A DNA stretch of 20,401 nucleotides from Chara braunii (Eukaryota > Streptophyta > Charophyceae > Charales > Characeae). A program made the position numbers and the translations under genes. This document shows positions 9,640 to 18,236 of the stretch, piece after piece (within the stretch, counting starts at the first letter, position 1; every line of letters starts with the position of its first letter). The notes beneath the pieces were generated by a model that saw nothing but the letters and a program-made list of their open reading frames with translations, was not told the DNA's origin and did not search any database. The DNA is taken from assembly GCA_003427395.1 (NCBI GenBank), contig BFEA01001285.1, positions 58,448 through 78,848 of the forward strand, written 5' to 3'.

Positions 9640-11072
9640 GATTCGCGCCAAGTGCCCACCGGGCAGAAGTCTGGATGGACCTTCTGTTGCTACGGAGGCT
9701 GTTAGGCGACTCGCTGTCAGAACTTACCAAAGCCGAGAGGCGGAGAGTCACGGAGCGGGCGCAGGACTATCGCTGGCAGGGACCAACGTTACAAAAACGA
9801 AAAGTCGATGATGACGGAGGGTCTAGCTGGTTGACGGTTCCACACCCTCTCGCTAGGTTCGATTGGACACGAGCCGCTCATGAAGAGGATGCGGTCCATT
9901 TCGCGGTCAAGTACACGGAAAAAGCCATCGAAAAGAACAGATGGTACTGATCGGGAATTCGGGAAGATGTGAAATACATCGTCCAGAATTGTCCGGCCTG
10001 TGCGGCGGACAAGGCACCGGTACAGATGCCTCGGACGATGGTGCCCACTCGTGTAGAGCGCCCCTTCTAGAGGGTTAGCATCGATACGACGGATATCAAC
10101 GTTCCAAGAGGTCCCGTCGATCAGGGAGAGCTCAATGTTCTTTTAGTGGCCGTCGATCATTTTTCGAAATGGATCGAGGCGTACCATATGACCAGCCGGA
10201 ATTCGCAGGAGGTAGCCTGGTACGTAAATCGATTTTTGTGCATGCATCTAGACGTAGAAGAGATACACATGGACAATGGGTCGGAATTTCAAGGCGAAGT
10301 GGAACGTCACCTAGTCAGGGCGGACGTTAAGATTATCTACTCGCCGGGGCATTGGCCTCAAGCCAATGGCCTGGTAGAGAACGCCAACCGATTGATTAAG
10401 ACCGCCCTTAGACGGAATATCATTGCGGGAGACACCCGGCCCTGGCCGGTCATTGTCGATCACATCTTGGTCGTTTATCGGGCCACCACACACGGTAGTA
10501 CCGGGGTGTCCCCCTTTCAACTGAGAACCAATAGTGTCCCTCGGGTGCAATTGTCCCCCTTAGTAGGTACAGAAGTTAGAGCAACACGGGCCCAGAGCCC
10601 AGATAAGGCCCGCCACTACATGGACTTGATGGCTAGGGCCTATCCCCCGTTAGCTCGCCGTCGACAGCGGGCCGTAGATCGGACACATCAACGGCAGATC
10701 CGTGACTACGAGAATCGACACGCGTCGGTGGGACCACTGCCTCGCTATAAAATAGGGGACTTGGTGCAGGTACGAAAATTCGCGCTCTCCTCCAAAGTCC
10801 ACCCACACTACATAGGCATTTACGAAGTGACGAAAGTTGGCGCACGAGGCCATCACTCTGTGAAGCTGGTCCCCAGGCACAACTCGCAGGGCCGCCCGCT
10901 GATGAGGCACGCTGCTGCCCTCCGGCCCTTTCGGCCATCGCTAGATCTCGTGCGGCCACCTGTCCTGCCCGAATCACCTTCTTCGTCCCTCTCTCGTGCT
11001 CCTTCGTCCTCGCCTCCTTCTTCCCCTTCTCTCCGATCGGCGTCGTCGGCATCCGTGGAAGACCTTGCCTAG
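9640..11072 (+). pseudogene. Ty3/gypsy integrase with two nonsense codons
   Basis: Frame 3 encodes an integrase, which inserts the element's cDNA into the genome. The segment starting near 9660 (LLRRLLGDSLSELTKAERRR) is followed by the zinc-binding H2C2 region: His codons at 9879 and 9897, Cys codons at 9990 and 9999. The core catalytic residues are an Asp near 10083, Asp at 10272 (HMDNGSEF) and Glu at 10377 (ANGLVENANRL), with 34 residues between the last two. The C-terminal part has the small beta-barrel type segment around 10745-10860 (YKIGDLVQVRKF). A Ser/Pro-rich tail ends at TAG 11070-11072. Stops at 9948 (TGA) and 10068 (TAG) fall where gypsy integrases have conserved Trp. The stretch 10146-11072 is an uninterrupted 308-codon frame. 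Confidence 0.93.
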
Positions 11073-11076
11073 CAGG

Positions 11077-11637
11077 ATGAACCATCGCCAACAGGAGCAT
11101 GAACTGCTCGAGCACTTCCAGCCGCCCATTTCGGACGCTCTTCTCCGGAACCAGTTCAACGACGATCGGCAGCTGCGCTTCGACATTCAGCAGGTAAACG
11201 TGCCGGCACCCAGCGTTGTTGACTTGGTGGTGTACTCGCTCCTCGCGCAGCGGGTGACGTACGCGGGTGTCTATGTGGACATATCGCCCGTGCCTGGCCA
11301 GGAATCCATGCGAGTCTTCATCGAGTTTCGAGCCATCCAGGTGGCTACGAACTTTGTGCACAGCGTCGCTACGTTCACCGGGGATTTGACCGTCTTGCCC
11401 GGGCACGATCGGGAGCCGGCGTATAGATTCTTGCGCGATTATGCCCTTCAGGTGGCGAGATCGGTGGCGAGATCGGTGGCGCGAGTGCAGGCCCGGGGCA
11501 CTCATCTCTTCACTGCATACGAAGGACTTCTGCGGCGGACTCCGGAGGGAGCACTTGCATTGGTGCCGCAGCTTCCCGCACTCCTTCCTCCCGCCGAGCC
11601 CCTCAACATCCAAGCTGTCCCTCCCCCTTCTCTCTAA
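11077..11637 (+). CDS. Extra ORF directly downstream of integrase, unknown function
   Basis: I place the start at the ATG at 11077, four bases after the pol stop, because the upstream ATG of the same frame (10996) adds only Arg/Pro-rich sequence antiparallel to the pol tail. The product of about 186 residues begins MNHRQQEHELLEHFQPPISD. It contains a hydrophobic, strand-like block (VDLVVYSLLAQRVTYAGVYV) and a helix-like region carrying a VARS repeat from a 12-bp DNA duplication (about 11452-11482). It ends in a Pro-rich tail. No zinc knuckle, protease or membrane helix is visible, so neither Gag nor Env is indicated. It ends in TAA followed without gap by the next ATG in the same frame, so it may once have been one protein with the next ORF. 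Its GC-rich codon use matches pol. Confidence 0.65.
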   Translation: MNHRQQEHELLEHFQPPISDALLRNQFNDDRQLRFDIQQVNVPAPSVVDLVVYSLLAQRVTYAGVYVDISPVPGQESMRVFIEFRAIQVATNFVHSVATFTGDLTVLPGHDREPAYRFLRDYALQVARSVARSVARVQARGTHLFTAYEGLLRRTPEGALALVPQLPALLPPAEPLNIQAVPPPSL

Positions 11638-12861
11638 ATGCCTCCCTTCTTCTCTTACACTACCCTCCCTTATCAACTAACGCAGCTCCCTTATTCTATG
11701 CGCAACTTTCCCGAGTACCTAGTGGAGCTCACGGACGTGGAGCAGTTGTCGCCCGCCGACGAGGACGCGTGGGAGCTGCATCGGGCACTGTATTCATCGG
11801 TGGTGCTGGGCATGTTCACATTCTTCATGGAGCACGAAGTTCATAACGTCGGCGAATTCCTCCACGTGTACTATGTGATCGCCAAGCCGAAGCCGGAGCG
11901 GAAGGAGGGAACAATGGCGCTTTATCCTTTTGGGAGGATCGGAACGAATCGCCCAGGGCTCCTACAACTCATTCACATCGAGCTGCTGTCCATTGCGCAG
12001 GTAATCGCTGCGGAAGAAGAAGACTTGCAACTCAGACTACGGACCACCTCAGCTCCGTGCAGATCGTATAACGCGGCGGTGATACCTGACTATCTGGCGC
12101 GTGAAGGGGAGTCCGTGGTGGACTTCGGGCACGAAGATAAGCCGCTGCGGCCTCCATCATCGTATCCAAAGTCGGCGGCCTTGAAGGCACCAAGAAAGAG
12201 AACCGTCCCGAAGCACCGACGAAGTCCATCGCCGGAAGCTCAGGCCAGTCGAGTGGGGCCTGTCGAGGAGGTCGTCCAGCCTGTGTCGGTGCGCGAAGTC
12301 GATCCGGTTCGCGAGAGAAGAGCCACACTCGTCATCGGGCCCCGACCGGGGGAGGACCGCCCCGCCGAAGAGCCGCGGAGATCCACAGGCCATCCGGAGT
12401 CGACACCTCATCGGCCCCGCCTCCCCGATCTCAACAGCCATGCAGCTGGGCCATCAAGCGCAGGGGGGGGATTGGGACGAGTTCCATACCCCCCCTCCTT
12501 GCAGGACCGCTCCAATTTCGCCAGCCCGCCCGGGATACCCCGGTCATTGACATTAGCAGTTCTCCCGAGCCGGACGGTCCATCAAACCGACGTGGATCAC
12601 ATGGTGGAACTGGCCACCCTCCGGCTTGAGGCCATCGAGGGGGCGCCACGTCCTGACCCGGCATGGGAGGCGTTCTTGCAGCCTCCATTCGATGGATGTA
12701 TAGCGGCAAGATTGGTGGGCACGCTCATCTACGAGACAGGCGGGCGGCCCAATATTATGTACCATATCCCGGTCTTCGTGGCGGTTAAGCGGGAGCGGAG
12801 GCCGTACACGGAGACCCATCTGGTGCTGACGGGTTCGAGAAATCGGCCGCTGCGACGATAA
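11638..12861 (+). CDS. Second extra ORF after pol, with duplicated domain and basic linker
   Basis: This 407-codon frame starts immediately after the TAA of the preceding ORF. Residues ~40-130 form an alpha/beta-looking block (FLHVYYVIAKPKPERK then NRPGLLQLIHIELLSIAQVI). A long low-complexity linker follows, rich in Pro, Arg and Glu, with an NLS-like basic cluster (APRKRTVPKHRR, about 12190-12225). The end repeats the pattern of the first block: AWE, then IPVFVAVKRERR, then NRPLRR. The frame stops with TAA at 12859, but the same frame stays open to a TGA at 13045-13047 with plausible sequence (IIRAIADLAPRVLSHVSGAF), which completes the second block. The stop is therefore probably a nonsense change (CAA to TAA). 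The function is unknown; its position after pol is unusual. Confidence 0.65.
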   Translation: MPPFFSYTTLPYQLTQLPYSMRNFPEYLVELTDVEQLSPADEDAWELHRALYSSVVLGMFTFFMEHEVHNVGEFLHVYYVIAKPKPERKEGTMALYPFGRIGTNRPGLLQLIHIELLSIAQVIAAEEEDLQLRLRTTSAPCRSYNAAVIPDYLAREGESVVDFGHEDKPLRPPSSYPKSAALKAPRKRTVPKHRRSPSPEAQASRVGPVEEVVQPVSVREVDPVRERRATLVIGPRPGEDRPAEEPRRSTGHPESTPHRPRLPDLNSHAAGPSSAGGGLGRVPYPPSLQDRSNFASPPGIPRSLTLAVLPSRTVHQTDVDHMVELATLRLEAIEGAPRPDPAWEAFLQPPFDGCIAARLVGTLIYETGGRPNIMYHIPVFVAVKRERRPYTETHLVLTGSRNRPLRR

Positions 12862-13047
12862 ATCATTCGAGCGATCGCCGATCTCGCACCACGGGTCCTC
12901 TCGCATGTGTCGGGGGCTTTCCTTTACCCCTCCTTTGTCCAGCACCACTTCAATGAAGTGGAAGTGCCGGCCAACTTGGCCGCGCTCGCGGCGTTTCTTC
13001 CTCCTCTTCCTCCCCCTCTCAATCCGGAGATTGATTACTTCCTATGA
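12862..13047 (+). pseudogene. C-terminal continuation of the second extra ORF after a nonsense codon
   Basis: The 61 in-frame codons after the TAA at 12859-12861 read as protein-like sequence, including VLSHVSGAFLYPSFVQHHF and a Pro/Leu-rich end, closing in TGA at 13045-13047. Aligning the two repeated blocks of the ORF requires this segment to supply the final helix of the second block. That supports the view that the original protein continued through here. Confidence 0.5.
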
Positions 13048-14719
13048 TCCTCCCCACCACCACCTCTTTCTTTTTCTTCTTCTTTTCCGGATCTAAAGCT
13101 TGCGCGATGATACGCGATGTGTAAAAAAAAAAAAAAAAAGGATGCAGGGGCCGCCCGATCGAATGTATACTATGGGAGGAGGCGATAAAGGATGCAGGAT
13201 GCATCCACGTAGATTAGGAGGAGGATCGGGCCAGCTGACGATGAAGAGGCCGCCCGATCATCCAAGATATGATGACATCAGCAGTCGGGAGACTGCTAAT
13301 TTTTCGGAACCCCTTGCGTATCACAGATGTGATAAGCTCAGATCCGTACCGCGTGGCTTGCCGTATCCCTGAGGAAAAATCCTGCGGAAGCCCCGAAGTA
13401 CAGACGCGGATAGAAAGGGGTTTTTCCTTTCTTTTTGCTTTTGTTCTCTTTTTGAAATGGCTTTTTCATTTTTGTTGGTTAATAACTCCCGCGCGGGCGA
13501 ATAGCGGCCACGGTATGAAAAGCAAGAAACAGTTTCGGTTGGGACCTTTTTTCTTGAATTTTTGCGCGCACGTCTGAGCTCTGAATTCTTCGCGCGCCTC
13601 GCACCCCCGTTTCTTGCTTTGCATCCCCGCACCATTTTCCTTTCTTGCTGCACGCGTTTCCCTCCAGCTGCACCCTTCGTCTTCCCCTACGCCCAGCTTG
13701 ATCCTTACCCCGTCTTTCTCCGTGAAGTGATTGGCTGCGTAGTTGGGATGCTCGGATCAATGTGGAAAGCGGGAAACCACGCACCACTTGCACAAACACC
13801 CCAATCACGTAGCCATGCGATCCCGCGGATCGAACCCTCTAACTCCCCACCTCTCTCTCCTTTCCTGCTCATCTACACCCTGCGCTGACCGCACCTCGTG
13901 CTGTTAACCCGCCGCCTCCCGCGCTATAAATTCGCGCAACCCTCTCCTCTCCCTCTCTTTCATATCGGCTGCAATGCTGCGCGAGCTATGCGCGAGAGTC
14001 CGCGGCGCCGAACAGGCTCGACGAGCCCAAGGACGGGCGGAGTGACGACGTGGGGTGGGCCCCGTGGTAGTCTCGGAGCGAAGCAGTCGGAGGGACTGAG
14101 CAGTGGTGGGGATTGGACGCCGGCCGCGGCAGGGCCTTGTGGCTATGGTGGTCGGTGGTCTTGGGAAGTTTTGAAGGCTGCGCCTGGGGGCAGCACTTAA
14201 TTGAATTTTTTGTGTACAAGAAGGACTCGCTTTTATCTCCATTGCTGCTTTGTCCATGCATGTCGTGTGTGTGAAGCCCCGAGTGATGGGAGCTGGTTGT
14301 GCGCACGAGTGATGTTGAAGGTCCATGGATGATTAGAGGTCCTGTCAAGGGTTGTTGATGGCATGCATGTATGTGTGTATGTACTCGTCCGGGCAGGCAT
14401 GGGGAAACTGAACTGAGGGACCGTCAACTTAGGAGTATGAGTGTGTTGATCTGGTTGTTCCCCTCCCCTCCGCGGCCTTTTCTGCGCTCTCGCGCAGTCT
14501 CGGTGTAACTCACTCTCACTCTCTCTCTCTTTCTCTCGGTTGCTTTCCTTTTTGAACTGATAGTCCTCGCTTTTGGAGCTTCTCGCCCCCGTACCGGTGA
14601 CATCAACCGCTTGCGCCCGCGCGGACGGTCGATGCCCCCGCAAGGGGAGAGAGCTTAGACCTTGTCGTCTTCCCTCGACGCACCCACCTTGAAGAGAGAA
14701 GAGTTGCGACGACTGTTGT
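13048..14719. other. Noncoding region after the gypsy ORFs, possible 3' LTR
   Basis: A pyrimidine-rich stretch (13048-13090) and an A17 run (13123-13139) are followed by GATGCAGG-type repeats, GCCCGATC/GATCGGGC inverted repeats (13153, 13226, 13252) and a GCAGTC-GGGA-GACTGC hairpin (13281-13296). A T-rich block (13410-13480) leads to a GC-rich region with a TATA box at 13925. TG-rich and CT-rich microsatellite tracts occur at about 14360-14385 and 14505-14540. An LTR in the same orientation would be expected here, but without a second copy I cannot place its TG...CA ends. Frames of 90-200 codons on both strands overlap each other and are not supported. Confidence 0.4.
13925..13960 (+). promoter_or_regulatory. 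Plant-like core promoter: TATA box plus pyrimidine patch
   Basis: TATAAA at 13925-13930 sits in a GC-rich context. It is followed 10-30 bases later by a CT-rich patch (13940-13960) with CATATC at its end, where a start site about 30 bases downstream of the TATA box would fall. This is the usual arrangement of TATA plus Y-patch in plant promoters. It could be the U3/R promoter of the element's 3' LTR or an unrelated promoter reading toward 14720. Confidence 0.5.
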
Positions 14720-15352
14720 ATGGATTCGGTGTTGGTTCGGATGACCGGGAACGCGGGACCTTGCCCGTGTTCATCATGTACTTCCGATCGTCTCATCTCG
14801 CTACCGACCTTCCCAATCGCAGATGACGACAGCATCTATTGCAATGTGGATGTACGGCGCGCGCTGAGGCAGACGGAGCAAGTGTGTTGGCAAGACCCGC
14901 CTCGAGCTTGTGAGATAAGGGGGAACGGGTTTGTTCTGATTGATCGGTTTGATTCCCCGACTCTAATATTGCCTTATACGGGTTTGACGGTGTTGCCCTG
15001 GTCGGTCGCTCACGCCGCGTGGCAGCCGCAGTTTGATTGTCGTTGGTGTCGCCAGGGGGACTCGTGTTCTTGGCGGCGGCTGGTCCTGGGTTACGAGGGA
15101 GCGACATGTTTCCCCGAGCTTTCCCGTAGTGCGGGGGCGCTGCCCGTGCAATTTCGAATTCAGATGCCGGCGAGTCCTCCCGCCGCTTTACCCTCCCGGA
15201 ACTTTCGCGCGGACTCTGTGAGTCCGACGCCGAGGCCTGAAGGCCTCGAACCAACCACCTCCACAGCAAAGACCCGAGGGTTCGGCCACTTTGTGAGGTC
15301 GATGATGAGGCCTGAAGGCTTCGAACCCACCTCCTATCCCCCAAACCCCTGA
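14720..15352 (+). CDS. Weak 210-codon hypothetical ORF with Cys pairs
   Basis: The frame is GC-rich and open for 210 codons. It contains paired cysteines (CPCSSC near residue 14; CRWCRQGDSC near residue 107) and a strand-rich middle (VLIDRFDSPTLILPYTGLTV). Residues from about 170 are encoded by a repeated DNA segment (RPEGLEPTT and RPEGFEPTS), which weakens the case for a real protein. A competing 208-codon frame lies on the opposite strand. The family is not recognised, and it may be a chance ORF in GC-rich sequence or transposon debris. The ATG is simply the first in frame. Confidence 0.25.
   Translation: MDSVLVRMTGNAGPCPCSSCTSDRLISLPTFPIADDDSIYCNVDVRRALRQTEQVCWQDPPRACEIRGNGFVLIDRFDSPTLILPYTGLTVLPWSVAHAAWQPQFDCRWCRQGDSCSWRRLVLGYEGATCFPELSRSAGALPVQFRIQMPASPPAALPSRNFRADSVSPTPRPEGLEPTTSTAKTRGFGHFVRSMMRPEGFEPTSYPPNP
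15211..15331. repeat. Hairpin plus 25-bp direct repeat spaced 75 bp
   Basis: A perfect GGACTC-TGT-GAGTCC hairpin (15211-15225) precedes two near-identical copies of a segment beginning GAGGCCTGAAGGC and ending TCGAACC-ACC (15232-15256 and 15307-15331, two differences). The first copy is itself palindromic, GAGGCCT paired with AGGCCTC. It is reminiscent of a small foldback or tRNA-derived end, but I see no full tRNA. Confidence 0.55.
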
Positions 15353-15955
15353 CGGCCGAAGTTTTGTCTTCCGCCGCCATGACCCTCTCCCCTTGATGCC
15401 TTTTTCCGTCCCGATGCATGACGGCAGTTCGTTTTTGCGGAAACCTTTTTGATTTTATCGTTTCGGAGCGATCCGACCCCCACGGGACTTCGCGGCGACA
15501 GTTCGACTCTGGGGAAAACCTCTGGCACGAAACGAGGGTCTCCCGTTCCGTCCGGGAGACTCAACCCTTACGGCCAAAAATCCTCGGCCACGCCCCTCCT
15601 AAAACTCTGATCGGCGACCCCGTACGAGACACCACGAGGGGGCATGAGGTTGCGTATCACAAGCCCTCCAGGGGCCTACATTGTTAGAGATTACCGGCTA
15701 ACGTTCCATGATTGGACATCAGCCGACCCTGGAGTGCCACTAAGGTCGTGGACGGAATCTCCAAATCTCTTTCCCCTACACCCACTATTGATGGTGGAGT
15801 TTCTACAGGAAGATTGAGTTGGCGCGAAGAGGAGGGAAGGGCAATGAAGACTTGGGGCCAGTGCCCCCTGGTCTCCGAGGCGGTATGCCCCAAGCCGCAA
15901 TAATTGGTTTAGAGTTGGCAGTTTTCGGCCGATAGGCCTCTGGTAAGGTTGTGCC
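15353..15955. other. Noncoding stretch upstream of the LINE tails
   Basis: No ORF is supportable. A perfect 8-bp hairpin, GTCTCCCG with CGGGAGAC and a seven-base loop, lies at 15538-15560 and can extend by two more pairs including a wobble. Similarity to the LINE 3' UTR starts at about 15956. Anything between about 15690 and 15955 could be a diverged part of that LINE, but I cannot align it by eye. Confidence 0.4.
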
Positions 15956-16210
15956 TGCTCAATTAATCCCATGGGGCTCCAGGGCAATCAATGCTGGCAG
16001 TGCGTAACTCCTTTTCACCACAAACTTTCCCAGGACCCTCCTAAAGTTTTTATACATGGGACATTGGACATGTTTTCCAGCAGGTGACGATCCCCACTAA
16101 TAGATGGAGCCTTCCCCCCTCGGTGCTAGTGGTGTCTGCCATCATCAGCACCACTAGCACCTTTGAGGGACGTTAATAAATAAATGCAAGGTCAAAAAAA
16201 AAAAAAAAAA
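15956..16210 (+). mobile_element. LINE 3' end, copy 1 (short 5'-truncated tail with A17)
   Basis: The sequence aligns with the 3' UTR of the LINE copy that follows it. AGGGCAATCAATGCTGGCAG (15981-16000) matches 18647-18666. TACATGGGAC (16053) through the GGTG stem matches 18713 onward with scattered substitutions. It ends with a stem-loop (16122-16161), an AATAAATAAA polyadenylation-like signal (16174-16183) and A17 (16194-16210). Only UTR is present, so this is a severely 5'-truncated insertion. Its 5' limit is uncertain. Confidence 0.8.
16122..16161 (+). other. LINE 3' terminal stem-loop, copy 1
   Basis: Arms GGTGCTAGTGGTG (16122-16134) and CACCACTAGCACC (16149-16161) are perfectly complementary over 13 bp around a 14-base loop. 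CTG and CAG within the loop can extend the stem past a bulged T. It lies 32 bases before the A17 tail. Confidence 0.85.
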
Positions 16211-18236
16211 GATAGATTGGTCATTTGGAAGAATTCTCATGAGGATGTCAGATGTTTAATGTGTATAAGGAGGTGCGAGCATTATCTCAGTACACGCTAC
16301 TAGTTCCCTGATGAGACCCTGAAATCCATGAAGACGAAAGTGACTGCCTACCTCTGGAGAGGCGACAGCGAGAACCCCCACGCCATCAGCAGAGTCGCTT
16401 GGGACTCGGTGATCCAACCTAAAACGCAAGGGGGGCTGGGAATATTAGACCCCCTTACCCAGTCCTTGGCCCTTAGTTTGCAATGGATAGTGAGGTTGAT
16501 CTTTTCCAACCCTCTGGTGTGGCGGCCCCTGGCCCTTCAGCAAATTGCCCGCCTCGCCCCCGAGGCCCCCCCAACTGTCCACCCGCTGCTATGGATAGAT
16601 GATCGATATTGGAGAGTGCCACGTCGTCCGAGAGGGGGGGGGGGNGCGCAAAGACGACTTCTGGCCCCGCCTGTTAAAAACCTGGCGAAGACTTCCACTA
16701 CCGGCTCGTCCCCCCCCAACCCGATGGGATGAAGTGGCAAGACAACCCCTGTTCGGCAACCGCTGGATCACTAACGGACAAAGCCAGATCTACTGCAGCT
16801 CCGATTCCCCATGGAAGGGATGGGTGAAGAACGGGATCACCCGTGTGCGTGACCTGTGGGACGAGGAGAGGAATGACTGGAAGGGTCTGGAGGAGATGGA
16901 GGAGCGTTTGAGGTACTGCCACAATACAACCTTGGCAGTGGAGGAAATCACAGAAGCACTTCCGGTGGGATGGAGGCTCATCCTGCGCAAAGGCCAGTCG
17001 TTACAAGAAGGGGATTGGGTGTCCAAGGACGGATGGACGGATAGAGTGGGGATGGTCCACTTAGTGCGAATGAGGGACGCACTAATAGAATGGTATACCG
17101 TAGGAACAGGGGGACAACTAGTGGGAAGCCGGGATCCCTTACAATGGGTACCAAAGGTGACCCTCTACAGGATCAAAACGATAGGGGAAGGGGAGAATCG
17201 GAGGGCGTTCATGCCAGAGATACCCATTCAGGACCTCCCGCTAGACCCGCTGGAGTGGATCTGGACCTATGAAGCACGCCGAAAAACGGGGCAGTCAGGC
17301 TCCACAGCGTTGGCAGATCTTACTGTCAAAGCAACATACAAAAAACTCAGAATCAAGCGCTGCCTGAAGGACGTCGTGATTGACAGATGGCATAGGCACC
17401 TTAATGTGGATAGACGGCTCCTCACACCCATTCGTTGGTTTGGCGACACCAAGGGCCGACCCGCGAAGATCACGTCCCTCCAATGGCAGATACAGCACCG
17501 ATGCTTACCAACCAATGACTGACTCATTGACCATACGCACCTCGAACAGCAGGGCCGGGCCCTGTCGTGGTGCCCACGCTGCCTGTCGGGCTATCCAACA
17601 AAGAAGAGAGCGGAAACAATCGAACATATCTTTTTGCAATGCCCGTCGGCGGTTCTAACATGGAGATGGTGGGACAGAGTGTGGCAGCACATTGTTCCAG
17701 GACAGCGGTGGCCATGGGATTGGCGGGCCACTCTCTTGGGATACTACCCACCCTTCCAAGGAAACGACTTTACCTCGAACATGTTCCAATTGGGCAGACG
17801 AACGGTTTTATGGGTCTTATGGTGGCAACGCTGTGCCCTGGTGTTTGACCAGGTACATGTCGAGGGCGAGGAAAGGATCGAGCAGTTCAAACACCACATA
17901 CAAATGGAACTTGAGTACAAATGGAAATCTGCCAAGCTCACCCTCGACACCCTCCACAGTGCAAAGGACATCGGGGAGAGGATCGGACAGTTTTCGAGGG
18001 AATGGCTGGGAGGTGAGAGAGAGGGATGGGTAGCAGAGGTGAGCTGGTCAGGGGACGGCAAGGGTGAGGAGGACAAAGACGACAAAGACGATGGACGAGG
18101 AGAAAGGATTGTGCCACGGGATTACCGATTAAAGTTCAAGGACTGGCTGTCCATCGACTGCAGCGTACCCTTGAGACCGGCGGAGGACTTCCAGGATCCA
18201 TTCCCGCCCCACCCCTTCTCTCTGGATCTGCGCTAG
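16211..18236 (+). pseudogene. LINE ORF2 C-terminal part with zf-RVT domain, broken
   Basis: From the first base after the A17 run the frame is open (DRLVIWKNSHEDV...) to a TAG at 16301. It then gives a LINE-typical segment: AYLWRGDSENPHAISRVAWD followed by a KTQGGLGI motif, which in plant LINEs lies just after the RT core. At an eleven-base G-run followed by N (16634-16645) the frame shifts by one, possibly an assembly error. A TGA at 17520 interrupts a motif resembling the common LPT-D-RL sequence. The same frame continues to TAG 18234-18236. The zf-RVT zinc region has CPRC (17571-17582) and EHIFLQC (17622-17642). The last 60 residues include an acidic/Lys cluster. In plant LINEs this C-terminal region is thought to bind the RNA template or target DNA. 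Confidence 0.9.

Larger units (their letters stand above)
8743..13139 (+). mobile_element. 5'-truncated, decayed Ty3/gypsy retrotransposon
   Basis: The gene order is RNase H, a PHD-like finger, integrase (H2C2 finger, DDE core, C-terminal domain), then extra ORFs. RNase H before integrase is the Ty3/gypsy order. Gag, protease and reverse transcriptase are missing, and I see no 5' LTR, so the copy is truncated at its 5' side near 8740-8845. Domains lie in three different frames (frame 1, then 2, then 3, then back to 1). With nonsense codons at 9536, 9948, 10068 and 12859, the copy cannot make an intact polyprotein. The 3' limit is uncertain: the last coding trace ends at 13047 and an A17 run, possibly the polypurine tract, lies at 13123-13139. 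A 3' LTR may follow. Confidence 0.9.

Noticed and set aside
10633-11676. 347-codon minus-strand ORF opposite integrase and the first extra ORF
   Set aside because: It is antisense to well-supported coding sequence, Arg/His/Ser-rich and without any recognisable domain; it reflects GC-rich codon use on the other strand.
14793-15419. 208-codon minus ORF opposite the 14720-15352 frame
   Set aside because: It overlaps the equally weak plus frame, is Ser/Arg/Gly-rich and runs through the hairpin/direct-repeat segment; no motif was seen.
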